DNA of 64,000 nucleotides from Tengunoibacter tsumagoiensis (GCF_003967535.1 NZ_BIFR01000002.1:620001-684000); one strand, 5' to 3'; numbered from the stretch's first letter, positions 12,301 through 20,700 are shown. Notes: generated from the letters alone by a model not told the origin. A program made the numbers and translations.

Positions 12301-13101
12301 AACACCGTAGCCTCAATGCAGGCGATCTCGCAGCAGTTGGACAGTGCAGAGACGGAAGCGCTCCTCTACAAAGTGCCCGCAGCCTATAACACCCAGATCA
12401 ACGATATCTTATTGACCGCACTGGCTCTAACGATGAAAGAGTGGACAGGAGCCCCTTCGCTACGAGTGAATCTGGAAGGCCATGGACGTGAGGAGATTCT
12501 GGATCGTGTCGATATCTCTCGGACGATAGGCTGGTTTACCAGTTTGTATCCTGTCACCCTTGATCTATCAGAAGTTGAAAGCATGGATGAGGAGATCAAA
12601 GCCATCAAAGAGCAGCTCCGCAAGATACCGCAAAAGGGCATTGGTTATGGGATACTCCGCTATCTGGCGAAGCATGAGCAGCGGCCCGAGATCAGTGAGA
12701 AGATTGCTCGTTTGTATCAGACGCAAGAAGTAGAGATAAGCTTCAACTATCTGGGCCAATTCGATCAGACCCTGGGACAGAACGCCCTGTTCGGCCTGGC
12801 CCCTGAAACGCTAGGAGCTGAAAGAAGTCCGCGTGGAGCTCGCCAGCATCTCCTGGATATTACCGGCAGCATCATTGGTGGGCAACTTCAGATACATTGG
12901 ATGTACAGCGATCAATTCCATGCTGTAGAGACCATCACCCAGCTGGCCGACAGCTATATGCAGACAGTGCGGAACATCATCGCTCATTGTCAGGACAAAA
13001 CGTCAAATGAATTTACTCCGTCCGACTTCCCATTGGCCGCGCTAAAACAGAAGGAACTGGATGTAATCGTCAAAAAGCTGAATCGTAAGAGAGGGAGATA
13101 A
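1..13101 (+). CDS. NRPS, 5'-partial: (E)-[C-A-T-E]-[C-psiA-AL-KR-T-E]
   Basis: The reading frame is open from base 1, where it is already inside an epimerization domain (ISFNYLGQFD motif at about 16-45), to the stop at 13099-13101. The gene therefore starts upstream; a TTG at 130 is not a real start. Domains in order: E0 (end only), C1 from 364, A1 about 1740-3210, T1 (Ser codon 3358), E1 3514-4840, C2 4921-6270, degenerate A 6310-7770, FAAL/CoA-ligase-like AL 8002-9690, KR 9739-11310, T2 (Ser codon 11506), E2 11662-13035. C1 and C2 keep HHxxxDG; E1 and E2 keep HHxxxDG and EGHGRE. The protein would add an upstream D-residue, D-Ala and an alpha-hydroxy acid. It ends in a short basic tail after E2. 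The next gene starts one base after the stop with a C domain, which fits an E-to-C (COM-like) handoff. Family assignment is certain; substrates are inferred. Confidence 0.97.
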   Translation, partial: SPPVISFNYLGQFDQVTTETGLFSWFEEADGQSRSPQGKREHLLDLSALIRGGQLAITWYYSANYHTTETIQALAQSYITALRTLITHCQQPNVGGYTPSDFPLARLSQEQLDLIAGGRRDIEAIYPLSPLQQGLVFQSLYAPGEGDYIIQVHLTLHGELNSEVFGAAWQAVVQRHAILRTSFVWEEVEEPVQIVYQQVTLPYEVWDWRSIPEQDRQERLRAARQAQRLQALPLEQAPLMRLHLIRMEEEHYELTWTHHHLLLDGWSLPIVLKEVFEQYQALLDGVTLAWAPAHPYQSYIAWIQRQDAQQAETFWRRTLAGFTSPTVLQLPSPQEPADPAQRYDELQQLLSQEETQQLNAFVRQQRLTLNTLLLGAWAVVLARFSGQDDVLFGTTVAGRPLEIAGIEQMVGLFINTLPMRIKLPAQMELLPWFTELQEQQSAMRQYEYSSLGQIQSWSELAPGTALFDSLFVFENYPLGREERQTENQRLRMTALHGIEQTHYPLSLMVLPDQQLGFKVLYDQGRFTSIQMHRLLGHLHEVLQQILTATTTRVGSLAPLTQTEHRHLTQEWNATHATYPTDSSLHQLVEAQAQRSPDAIALVSEEQQLSYGELDRRASLLAHRLQQRGIGPEGLVGVCLTRSLDMVVAVMGVLKAGGAYVPLDPAYPAERLAFQLTDAKIRLLLTQESLLEQLPHEGIEVITLSGDWIGSDEPAPSHVASGSRPEHLAYVIYTSGSTGRPKGVAITHQSAVNLLFWAQETFATQALQRVLASTSLCFDLSIYELFVPLAFGGTIILVENALTFPTQAGHQQVTLINTVPSAIAELLRGGQIPGSVHTINLAGEALSASLVAQLYAQTTVEQIYNLYGPTEDTTYSTWALLSAEASGSAPIGRGRANTQAYVLDAHFHLVPVGVIGELYLAGAGLARGYIGRPELTAERFVPHPFSEQPGARLYRTGDLVRWREDGQLEYVGRVDQQVKVRGYRIELGEIETALDQQEAIREAVVLVREDVPGVKRLVAYVVPNQAEHFDWEQVRARLQEQLPDYMVPAVHVVLEAFPLTPNGKIDRRAFPAPDYAHLDARQSYAAPQSEVERLLAEIWQKILGIEKIGIHDNFFALGGDSILSIQVIARAHQAGLHLTPRQIFQHPTISQLMQVATLASAPLAEQSLVTGVVPLTPIQHWFFEDLQAARHYWNQDMLLTVPVALNRRALQQAVAALLTHHDALRLRSVHQTDGWQLYQLGVEDSIPLLYIDLSSIVESEQSKAVSHVAATMQSSLNLETGPVIQVVYFDLGAHPGRLLMIIHHMAVDGISWRILIEDLLSAYTQSSNGQPIQLPAKTSSFQHWSHSLQEYAQNSNVVEEYPYWLAQQQNDTIPVDYTDDKITGHANSVGSSQHIEVSLSEMETSALLHQIPLVYNTQINDALLTALTIAITRWTGGASLLLDLEGHGREDIIDNIDLSRTVGWFTSLYPVRLHLGEDPSIGTMLKTIKEQLRQIPQHGIGYGLLRYLRPHDQRLAELRNIAQPQISFNYLGQFDQLFTAEDFTQATEKTGIPADPLMQRPHLLDINGSISGNQLHLAWTYSENMYRRETIEAVAQSFLQALRDIIAHCLQPEAGGYTPSDFPLAQLTQEQIDTLIGNKRNVETIYPLSLMQQGLLFHALYDTRGGEYITQIRWTMRDVRENTKSSHLSSWMQAWQRLVDRHPILRTALLWQQVSQPQQIVYRQVTLPWTQLDWRMYSAQEQQELLETYLQEDRDRGFDLTQAPLMRMTLIQLDDTTYTCLWSHHHILLDGWSIGLLFDEVLASYKEIQQDQNRQIQPVRPYQDYIAWLQDQDSVAAETYWRQTLQGFTAPTPLGIDHPASGEPAYQDIDLVLSPRLVQALQTMTRQHHLTMNTLIQGAWAFLLGRYSGRADIVFGTTVAGRPPELAGIEAMVGLFINTLPVRVQLNERATILSWLHSLQQQQTEMRQYEYSALADIQRWSEIRRGQSLFESLLIFENASSGEFQLDDLSLQMEKNTVHVNYPLTLIALPGEQFICKIVYDTHRIDEAAVQRLPGHLHRILEAIAANPAQLSGHISLSTTEEERLLTQWALVSSSISSSNEQIESIPHLFERQVAQTPHAPAIQCGDDELSYAEVNQRANQLARHLQAQGARKGTSIGLYVSPSTHVLVGMLSILKLEAICMPVESQYPRKYVEQLLKEAQVLITQQKMLDHLPEFNGSLVLLDQAAERIAGESTANLASEGSANDSAYKIFSVGNCVQITHRHMYQQVARLQEQMQLTEQDRVLQHSSISLDAALWEYWWPLLSGSKVVIADESSQHNSEALQRLIEAQKVTIVHVAPALLAQLLAHPDGLNTTIRGILCSGDVITKEVAAACATLTDIQVRYLYTTPETLTYLCSPMANDSSSNPDHAIASIPLQSTVILDALFRKVPLGVRGDLYVVVDHYCYREGTELLDLPLIKNKWQENTWLFKTGQQAHYLSDGRITILGMDEQTILRNGYYFNRNMVQKVVVSAPGIEDCAILARVQENGQSALTAYIVPAGPFQLQRLQHYLSSRLPEALLPTTYIPMTHLPLNPTGRIDEQELSRFAEATPEGIAHWKESLHESGLSEIKAVSQEYREKTPVLHLADLLADWQGELSREGQEEAGEVVPQPDGVEEDEPVRMAWSDGGPLFIPEDAPQTLTQALLETAIKYKDKGIIYLHPDGTEEIQSYADLLHEAKCILRGLQQAGLRPRDKAILQISTLREHFATFWACVFGGIIPVTVAVVHSYSERNSVVNKLYNIWELLDHPPLIARADMKDALEGLRTILPMDDLHVLSVDALKANEPVTELYPAQPEDIVFFQLTSGSTGIPKCIQETHRGIIHHIHGAREFNGYSASNVSLNWLPVDHVVPILTCHLKDCYLGCTQIEVRTETILTYPLKWLDYIEKYRVTHTWSPNFGYKLVSDALSRGTEKTWDLSSIHYFLNAGEQVTLPVVAEFLRLTAPFQVVPHMIQPSFGMAEACTCMTFQQHFDLIGGVHRFDKTSLGGRLRKAREDDPRPITFVDLGGPVPGIQIRITDSNNQTVPEGVIGRFQIKGAVITPGYYKNAKANEEAFVGDGWFNSGDLGFILNGRLTLTGREKEMIVINGANLYCYEIEDVINTIPGVEPTFVGTSGIADPRTGTEGLAVFFTPTATGIEERIELIKTIRVEVTTNIGVNPLYIIPVEKRDFPKTTSGKIQRTQLKKSLQAGEFDALLKTIDLHLANQNTLPDWFYQKVWVRRDTQYQVPRRIDNEVTLLVLDRLGLGTSLSSDLMRKGQRVVSIEMGENFVQLNANHYRINPTRKDHYNALLDGLKSEAISIGQIIHLQAYSAYKGEPASGTQLEEEQKVLTASLLYLIQAVQQVNDSSQPVELYLVSSDAQAVNANDPIALEKLALSGLIKTIEQELVWMRCRHIDLPVTDPLADSALLLQEIHTVQGDATVAYRDGIRLIQQLSKIQWTQEPVQQSPIVQGGFYLISGGLGGVGIEVARLLLKQYQVRLLLVGRRPLPPRTMWAKLIADDAPDAPLVAGYLELMQAGGEVTYSHLDICDQEALEQVVDELEGYYQRPLDGVFHLAGTFTERILQEETADSLAEALQAKVTGAWVLHQLLKERPDSLFVTFSSVNGFFGGSSAGAYSAANSFLDTFVHYQRNRYGLQSYCFSWSMWDEIGISHGYHMKELTRARGYYVLPPRQALYSLLIGLQRTAPFLLIGLDGANQFIRRFIQQPVHALQEVITYIAGQPGAWPVSQPANYRLVTVESLPTTETGEIDLRKLMAAQSEEIIEARTELEQKLINIWRDVLGITSIGIHDNFFSLGGDSISSIQIVARMNQATIPMTARQLLQHPTIAELAAVVSTTPIIQVEQGPVSGDVPLTPIQHWLFEQELVDLQHWNMSLLVKIQRRIAPEILKAAFAQVLHHHDALRLRYAREASGWRQWNAGIEQEVPFMVMHLSMIDETAQARAIELTATALQSSLKLETGPLMRMVYFDLGPDHPARLAIIVHHLVIDGVSWRVLLEDIEQICLQLEQRQNVQLPAKTLSFKQWSEQLEAYAQTEAALQELDYWLTTSVSAPSSELPRDYIGGYNTVASMQAISQQLDSAETEALLYKVPAAYNTQINDILLTALALTMKEWTGAPSLRVNLEGHGREEILDRVDISRTIGWFTSLYPVTLDLSEVESMDEEIKAIKEQLRKIPQKGIGYGILRYLAKHEQRPEISEKIARLYQTQEVEISFNYLGQFDQTLGQNALFGLAPETLGAERSPRGARQHLLDITGSIIGGQLQIHWMYSDQFHAVETITQLADSYMQTVRNIIAHCQDKTSNEFTPSDFPLAALKQKELDVIVKKLNRKRGR
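304..3222 (+). repeat. Direct DNA repeat, copy 1: linker-C-A of module 1 (copy 2 at 50355-53273)
   Basis: From TTCCCGCTGGCTCGACTGAG in the E-C linker to the end of the A domain, the two regions align at a fixed offset of 50,051 nt. C start, SGSTG, A10 lysine and even T serine positions agree. Differences are scattered point changes. A third copy of the A-domain part lies in module 9 at about 39390-40810. Confidence 0.85.
364..4920 (+). other. NRPS module 1: C-A-T-E, predicted D-Ala
   Basis: C1 starts at IEAIYPLSPLQQG (364) and carries HHLLLDG near 772. A1 has YTSGSTGRPKG at 2194-2226 and NGKIDR with its lysine codon at 3187. Aligned to GrsA PheA, the pocket reads D-L-Y-N-N-A-L-T-Y-K. This is close to the DLFNNALTYK code I remember for alanine; glycine or cysteine are alternatives. 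T1 is GGDS, the form usual before E domains. E1 has HHMAVDG, EGHGRED and ISFNYLGQFD. C1 and A1 are nearly identical to module 12. Confidence 0.85.
6310..7770 (+). other. Degenerate (pseudo) adenylation domain
   Basis: The fold-level pattern of an A domain is kept: LSYAEVNQRANQLARHL matches core A1, and the C-terminal subdomain ends at NPTGRID. The catalytic cores are gone. Where YTSGSTGxPKG should be (6742-6771) the frame reads YKIFSVGNCV. YGPTE has become YTTPET, the TGD motif reads TGQQ, GRxDxQVKIRG reads GMDEQTILRNG, and the A10 lysine is arginine (codon 7726). The frame is uninterrupted, so it is a retained inactive domain rather than a pseudogene. It may serve as a structural partner for C2. 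Confidence 0.85.
8002..9690 (+). other. FAAL/CoA-ligase-like adenylation (AL) domain
   Basis: An intact adenylate-forming domain unlike the amino-acid A domains around it. It has LTSGSTGIPK at 8521-8550, NWLPVDHV, the aspartate-free SPNFGYKLV segment, FGMAEAC in place of YGPTE, and KTTSGKIQR with the catalytic lysine at 9640. These features resemble fatty acyl-AMP ligases and PksJ-type AL domains that take carboxylic acids without an alpha-amino group. Paired with the KR that follows, an alpha-keto acid is the likeliest substrate. A fatty or other carboxylic acid cannot be excluded. Confidence 0.75.
9739..11310 (+). other. PKS-type ketoreductase (KR) domain
   Basis: An N-terminal structural subdomain (about 9750-10440) precedes a Rossmann fold with NADPH motif GGLGGVG at 10486-10506. 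The catalytic Ser is in FSSVNG (codon 10918) and the Tyr in GAYSAANS (codon 10957). The LDD motif typical of B-type KRs is absent (HLAGTFTERIL) and the A-type tryptophan is phenylalanine, so stereochemistry cannot be read. Its place between AL and T2 suggests reduction of an alpha-keto group. Confidence 0.85.
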
Positions 13102-13102
13102 G

Positions 13103-16100
13103 GTGACACAATCTGTAATACAGGATATCTATCCGCTTTCACCGATGCAGCAAGGCCTGCTTTTCCACAACCTGTACGATACTCATGTCGAACAGATACA
13201 TTTTGTCGTCAGTGGGAAGCTTGATCTTGTGATCTTCGGACAGGCATGGAATCACATCTTGAGCAGACACACCTCTCTGCGCACAGCCGTTCTCTGGGAA
13301 GAAGTGGAGACGCCAATCCAGGTAGTGCATCGACAGGCCAGTTTAACCGTGGACTATCTGGATTGGCGAGGATGGACACAGGAACAGCACCAGGAGCAGC
13401 AGGATCTCTATCTGCAAGCCGAGCGGAGACGTGGCTTTGATGTGACTGAGCCTCCACTCTTGCGCGTGAGCTGCATCCAGCTTGATACAGAGCAATTTAG
13501 GATCATATTACACTATCATCACCTGATTCTGGATGGTTGGAGCCTTGCTATTGTCCTGGGTGAAGTCTTTCTCTGTTATGATGCACTGAGAGACGGCAGA
13601 GCCGTAAGGATAAAACCTTCGCGACAATATAAAGATTATATCGCCTGGCAATTAAAGCAAGATGCGCATCAGGCAGAAGAGTTCTGGCGCTCGACGCTTC
13701 AGGATTTTACCAGCGCCATTCCATTGGGAGATCGCAAGGCCAGCGATGCGCCCGAGCACTGGGTACAGGCTAAGCAAGACATCACCCTCTCTGTACAGGC
13801 AACGCAGGCCCTACAAGAGCTGGCCCACACAAAGCAACTGACACTGAATACTATCGTGCAGGGGGCCTGGACGCACCTGTTGGGTCGATATAGTGGATGC
13901 AAGGATATTGTCTTTGGCGCGGTCGTCTCAGGACGTCCACCGGATCTTGTGGGTGCTGAATCCATTGTTGGTTTATTTATCAATACATTGCCCGTTCGTG
14001 TTCGTCTGACAGCAGAGGTTACGCTCCTCGAATGGCTTAAAGAACTCCAGGCGCAACAGATCGAGATGAGACAGTATGAATATAGCTCTCTCACCGATGT
14101 GCAAACGTGGAGCGAGATCCCACATGGCGAACCACTCTTTCGCAGCCTGTTTGTGTTTGAAAACTACCTGGTTAGCTACAATGCAAGTGATGTACAGGGG
14201 AGCCTGACCGTCAGTGATATGCAAGCGTACAACCAGTTATATTATCCGCTGACGTTACTGGCGACTCCTGGTCCACAATTACATCTCGAGCTTCTTTATG
14301 ATCGCAACAGTTTTGAGCATAACATGATCGCTGATATGCTCAGGTATCTCTCTACGCTGCTTGAAGAGATGGCTCAGCACCTCACAAAGAGGCTGGTGGA
14401 CCTTCCTCTCTTTAATGAGCAGGAGCAGCAGTGGCTCCTCCGAGAATGCAATGCAACGGCGACGGAGTATCCACGCGAGGCGCTGGTGAACCTACTCTTT
14501 GAAGCGCAGGTTGCCCGAACGCCCGATGCCATTGCGCTGGTCTCTGCGGAGCAACAGTTCAGCTATGAGGAACTGGACCAGCGTGCCAATGGTCTGGCTC
14601 ATCTGCTCTCCGCTCATGGCATTGGCCCCGAGGTCGCGGTGGGCGTAGAGACCGAGCGCTCTCCGGAGCTGGTGCTGGCGCTGCTTGCCATTCTCAAAGT
14701 CGGGGGCTACTATGTCCCTCTGGATGCGCATCTGCCTCTGGATCGCCTGCGCTTCCACTGCCAGACGGCTCGGGTTCAGCTTGTGCTGCTGGCCGGTTCC
14801 CATGGTTCCCAGGCGACCTCCCTGACCGAGCTTTCGTTGCCCCATCTGAATCTGGTCCACCTGATGGCCCTGCTAGTTCCGGTCGCGGCTGCCCCCGCGC
14901 TCCCCTGGAGCAATGCGCAGCAACTGGCCTATCTCATGTATACCTCGGGCTCCACAGGTGAGCCCAAAGCCGTGGCGGTCCCTCATCAGGCCATTGTCCG
15001 GCTGGTCTGTCAGAACCGGTTTGCGCAACTGGATCAGGAACAGATCTTCTTACAGCTGGCTCCGCTGGCCTTTGACGCCTCCACGCTGGAACTGTGGGGG
15101 AGCCTGCTGCATGGGGCCCGGCTCGTCCTGGCACCGGCTCAGCCGCCCAGTCTGGAGCTGCTGGCGCCGCTGCTGCAAGAAGAAGCGGTGAGCCTGCTGT
15201 GGTTGACGGCAGGACTCTTTCAGCAGATCGTGCAGCAAGAGCCAGCGGTCCTGGCCGGCGTGCGCCAGGTGCTGGCAGGAGGAGATGTGCTGGCTCCTGA
15301 GGCGGTGCGAACCCTGCTGCTGCGGCATCCGGGACAGCGGGTGATCAATGGCTATGGTCCAACCGAAAATACGACCTTTACCTGTTGCTACCCGATGGAC
15401 GATGCCGAGCAGGTGGAGAGTGCGATCCCGATTGGCTCGCCCATCAATAACAGCACCGTCTATGTGCTGGATGCGCATCGGCAGCCGGTGCCACGTGGGG
15501 TGGTGGGAGAGCTGTATACGGGAGGCGATGGGCTGGCGCGGGGGTATCTGGGCCGACCGGATCTGACAGCGGAGCGCTTTGTGCCCGATCCATTCAGTGG
15601 GCAGGCGGGAGCGCGGCTCTATCGGACGGGGGATCTGGTCTGGTATCGGCCCGATGGACAGCTGGCGTTTGTGGGACGAGGGGATCAGCAGGTGAAGGTG
15701 CGAGGGTATCGGATCGAACTGGGAGAGATAGAAGCGGTGCTGGGTCAGCAGGAGGAGATTCGGGAGGCGGTGGTGCTGGCGCGGGAGGATCAGCCAGGCG
15801 TGAAGCGATTGGTGGCGTATATTGTGCCTCGGGTTGTGCCTCGGGTCCCCGAAGGATTTGTCTGGGAGCGTGTGAGGAGCAGTCTGAAGGAGCAGTTGCC
15901 CGACTACATGGTGCCGGCGCTGCATGTCGTGCTGGAGTCCTTGCCATTGACGATTAATGGGAAGACGGATCGACGAGCCCTGCCCGCGCCGGACTATGAG
16001 CATCTGGGAGAGGCGGAGCAGTATCAGGCTCCGGACAATGAGAGCGAGCGGCGGCTGGTGGAGATCTGGCAGCAGGTGCTGGGAGTGGAGCGCGTGGGCG

Positions 16101-17701
16101 TGCAGGATAACTTCTTTGCGCTGGGTGGCGACTCCATCTTAAGCATTCAGATCGTCTCCAACGCTCGCCAGGCTGGTATTGCGCTGACACCTCGTCAACT
16201 CTTTCAGCATCCCACCATTGCAGATCTTGTGATAGCCCTCGCACAAGAGACAGCACAGCCCCATATCGAAGCGGAACAAGGAATGGTAAGCGGCGAGATT
16301 CCACTTACCCCTATTCAGCACTGGTTCTTTGAGCAAGAGCAACCGGAACCGCAGCACTGGAATCAAGCAGTATCGCTGGCAACTCCGCCTGAGTGCTCGT
16401 CGGAATATCTTCGTCAGACCATCGCTCATCTACTTATGCATCATGATGCCTTGCGGCTCCGCTTCACACAGACTGCTGAAGTATGGCGTCAGGTCAATGC
16501 CGCAGTCGATGCCTCTGTACCATTTGAAACCATCGATCTCTCCACACAATCAGTCTCTGAACAGAAAGCAACGATTGAGGTCTTGACAGCAGAGAGACAT
16601 GCAAGCTTGAGTCTAGAACATGGCCCGCTTCTGCGTGCGATCTACTTCGACCTCGGACGTGACCATGAAGGGCAATTGCTCATCATTATTCATCATCTGG
16701 CCGTGGACGGGGTCTCCTGGCGTATCTTACTGGAGGACCTGCGACGTGTGTATAGCCAGTTGAGCCGGGGCGAGATGGTACAACTGCCTGCCAAGACCAG
16801 CTCCTGGCGGCAGTGGGCTCATCATCTCTCGCAGTATGCGCAAGAAGAAGAGATTATTCGGCAGTTAGACTACTGGCGAGAACATGTGCAGAGACCAGTT
16901 AACCCTCTTCCAGTTGATCATGAAGAGGGAGAGAATACCATCGCTTCTGAGCAGCACGTGCGCGTCTCTTTAACTCAATCAGAGACCCGAGCTCTGCTGC
17001 AAGAGGTCCCATCCGTGTATCATACCCAGATCACTGACGTACTGCTTACAGCTCTCATGCAAACACTACAGCGTTGGACAGGTCAGGAGAACCAGCTGAT
17101 CGCACTGGAAGGGCATGGCCGTGAAGATCTGTTTGAGGATAGCGATCTTTCCCGGACAGTTGGCTGGTTTACCAGTTTATATCCAGTTGTATTGCAGATA
17201 GATATGGGTAGCGATGAGGGAACAGCCCTCAAAAACATAAAAGAGCAACTACGCCAGATCCCCCAGCATGGAATCGGATATGGTCTCTTACGCTACCTGT
17301 GCCAGGATGATGAACTGCTGGAAGAACTTGAGGAGTGGCCTCAGCCCCATATCAGTTTTAACTATCTGGGCCAATTTGAGCAGAGCTCGATCGGGAACGA
17401 ACTATTCAGGATGGTGCAAGAAGCGGGAGGACCTGCGCGAAGTTTGCAGGGAAAGCGCGAACATCTGCTAGAAATCAACGGAATCGTGAGCGATGGACAA
17501 CTTCACCTCACATGGCTCTACAGTGCCAACCGCCACCATCCCGAAACGATCCAGAACCTGGCCCAATTCTACATCGCCGCCTTACGCACCCTCATTGAGC
17601 ACTGCCAATCGACAGTAGCAGGTGGATACACACCATCAGATTTCTCACTCATACAACTGAGCCAGGAGCAACTTGACCTGATCATCGGTGGGAGACGTGA
17701 C
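13103..17701 (+). other. NRPS module 3: C-A-T-E, predicted D-Val
   Basis: C3 has HHLILDG near 13518. A3 has YTSGSTGEPK at 14939-14968 and the lysine of NGKTDRR at 15962. The pocket D-A-L-W-L-G-G-T-F-K is close to valine codes such as DAFWIGGTFK; Ile is an alternative. T3 is GGDS. E3 (from 16298) keeps HHLAVDG, EGHGRED and ISFNYLGQFEQ. A3 is the most diverged of the four valine-type A domains. C3 must take the hydroxyacyl chain from module 2. Confidence 0.85.
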
Positions 17702-20700
17702 ATCGAGGCCATCTATCCCCTCTCCCCCTTACAGCAAGGCCTCCTCTTTCAGTGCCTGTACGCACCCGAAGAAGGGAACTATATCACTCAGGCGCAATTC
17801 ACCTTCCAGGGCTTGCTCAACACAGATTATTTTCGCATAGCCTGGGAAAAAGTAGTAGAGCGTTATAGCATTCTGCGCACAGCCTTTCTTCATCATGAGG
17901 TGGAAGTGCCTCTACAGAGAGTACAATCGCATGTCAGGCTACCATTCGATGATCATGACTGGCGCATCTATCCTGCGGATGAGCAGGAAAGGCGTCTGAA
18001 CGCATATTTCCAGCGAGATCGCCAGCAGGGCTTCGCGCTGGATCACGCCCCCTTAATGCGCCTGACGCTGATCCAGATGGAGGACGACCGCTACGAGCTG
18101 CTCTGGACGCATCACCACCTCTTGCTGGATGGCTGGAGCCTGCCGCTGGTCCTGCAAGCCGTCGGTCAGGCCTATGAGGCGATCCTGGCAGATCGTCCGC
18201 TGCGCTGGCCCGCAGTGCGACCTTATCAGGACTATATCGCCTGGCTGGCCCGCCAGGATCAGCAGGCAGCTGAGCGTTTCTGGCGTCAGTCCCTGAGCTC
18301 ACTGGAACCTGCGACCCCTTTGATGTTGGGAGAGCACCATCAGCAGGATGAGACCACACCAGATCAAGCCGAACATAGTCTACAGCTCAGCAGTGAACTG
18401 ACCCACCTCTTGCAGCAGCAAGCTCGTCAGCAGCAACTCACCCTCAACACGCTCTTACTGGGAAGTTGGGGCTGGCTCCTGGCAACCCTGAGTGGGCAGG
18501 AGCAGATCGTGTTGGGAACCACGCTGGCCGGTCGCCCGCCCGAGATTGCAGGGATTGAAGAGATGGTAGGACTCTTCATCAACACCTTGCCCCTGCCTCT
18601 GCACATCGATGGCAAGCTCACCTTGAGTGCATGGTTGCAACAGGTACAACAGCAGCAGAGCGCCATGCGCCAATACGAGTTCACCCCATTGCAGCAGGTT
18701 CAGAACTGGAGCCCATTCCCCGGCGGACAGGCCCTCTTTGAGACACTGTTCGTCTTTGAAAACTACCCCTTGCCCGTCGATGCCGCCTCTCCATCAGCAA
18801 TGTATATCAGCGCAGCGCGTACACAGGAGCAAACCCCCTATCCTCTCACCTGTATTGTCATGCCGGGCGAGCAGGTACAGGTACGGCTGCTTGCCGATCA
18901 GACGCGCTTCTCGCCCGAGACCATCGAGCTCCTGCTCAGCCGCTATCACCGCCTGCTTGAAAGCCTGCCCGATGCATTGGAACGGCCCATCGCCAGCCTG
19001 TCGGCCCTCCTGGATGCGGAGCGAACCATTGTGTTGGAGCAATGGAGCCAGCAGAACACGCCAGCCCCTCGCGAGAGCACCGTACCACAGCTCTTTACCG
19101 AGCAGGCTGCGCAGCGACCCGATGCCATCGCGCTGGTCTGTGAGCAAGATCAGATCAGCTATGGCGAACTGGAACGGCAAGCCAATCAGCTGGCTCATCG
19201 CTTGCAGGCATTGGGAGTCGCGGCTGAAGTGGGCGTTGGACTGCATGTGCCGCGTGGGCTCTCCCAACTGATCGCCCTGCTCGCCATCCTGAAAGCAGGC
19301 GGCCATTATGTCCCGCTGGACCCTCAGGCTCCGCTCGAGCGGCTGCGTTTCCAGCTTGGTCAGGCCGCAGTGAACCTGCTACTGACCGATCCTGGTCTCC
19401 CCCAACTCGAGGGAGCGTGGCGCAGTTTGGACCTGAGCCAGCTTCTGCACGAGAGCACGCACCTGCCTGAGCAGCCACCTCAGCAACAGGCGCAGGCGCA
19501 GACGCTGGCCTATATCCTCTTTACCTCTGGCTCGACGGGCGAGCCCAAAGGCGTGGCGGTGCCGCATCAAGCCATCATCCGACTGATCAGCCAGAACTGG
19601 TTTGCGCAACTGGACCATGAGCAGATCGGGCTGCAACTGGCTCCGCTGGCCTTTGATGCCTCCACCTTAGAACTGTGGGGGAGCCTGTTGCATGGAGCCC
19701 GGCTCGTCCTCTTAACGGAGCAGCTTCCGGCGCTTGAACGGTTGGCACAGGTGGTGCAGGAGCAGGGGGTGAGCTGGCTCTGGCTGACGGCTGGGCTCTT
19801 CCAGCAGGTGGTGGAGTATCAGCCGGAGGCGCTGGCGAGTGTGCGTCAGGTGCTGGCCGGCGGGGATGTGCTGGGTCCAGAGCCGGTGCGAGCGCTTCTA
19901 CGAGCCCATCCGGGACAGCAAGTGATCAATGGTTATGGCCCGACCGAGAATACGACCTTCACCTGCTGCTATCCCATGCATGATCCTGAGCAGGTGGAGG
20001 CACCCATTCCGATTGGGCGGCCCATTCGCTACAGCAGCGTCTATGTGCTGGATCGGTATCGGCAGCCGGTTCCGATGGGAGTGATTGGCGAGCTCTACAC
20101 GGGCGGTCATGGACTGGCGCGGGGCTATGTGGGCCGGTCGGAACTGACGGCAGAGCGCTTTGTGCCTCATCCGTTCAGTGCGACGGGAGGAGAGCGGCTC
20201 TACCGAACGGGGGATCTGGTGCGCTGGCGAGCGGATGGGGTGCTGGAGTATGTGGGACGAGCGGATCAGCAAGTGAAGGTGCGGGGCTATCGCATTGAGC
20301 TGGGCGAGATCGAGCAGGCCTTGAGACAGCAGGAGGCTGTTCGGGATGCCATTGTGCTGGCACGTGAAGATGCGCCGGGGATCAAACGGCTGGTTGCTTA
20401 TCTGGTCCTGGAGGAGCACGCAACGATTGATTGGGACACGATCCAGGTGAGTTTGCAGGAGCGCCTGCCCGAGTATATGGTGCCGGCGCTACATGTCGTG
20501 ATAGATGCCTTCCCGTTGACGCCCAATGGCAAAGTGGATCGCCGCGCCCTGCCTGCACCGGAGTATGCACATCTGGCGGATGCACAGAGCTATGTCGCAC
20601 CAGGCGATCAACGAGAGCAGGTACTGGTCGCGATCTGGCAGCAGGTCTTAGGGGTGGAGCAGATTGGCATCCATGACAACTTCTTCTCCCTGGGGGGCGA

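Larger units (their letters stand above)
4921..13098 (+). other. NRPS module 2: C-psiA-AL-KR-T-E, predicted alpha-hydroxy acid
   Basis: C2 begins at VETIYPLSLMQQG and has HHILLDG near 5350. It is followed by an adenylation-like domain without catalytic motifs, a second intact adenylate-forming domain, a PKS-type ketoreductase, T2 (GGDS, Ser 11506) and E2 (VHHLVIDG, LEGHGREE). The simplest reading is that AL loads an alpha-keto acid, KR reduces it to an alpha-hydroxy acid on T2, and C2 forms an ester. Such A-KR logic is known from valinomycin/cereulide-type synthetases and from the alpha-ketoacyl-reducing KR of bacillaene PksJ. The order and the terminal E are unusual. Domain calls are seen in the sequence; the chemistry is inferred. 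Confidence 0.8.

Noticed and set aside
130..13101. TTG at 130 as the start of the first synthetase
   Set aside because: The frame is open to base 1 and encodes conserved E-domain sequence before 130, so the gene simply begins outside the window.
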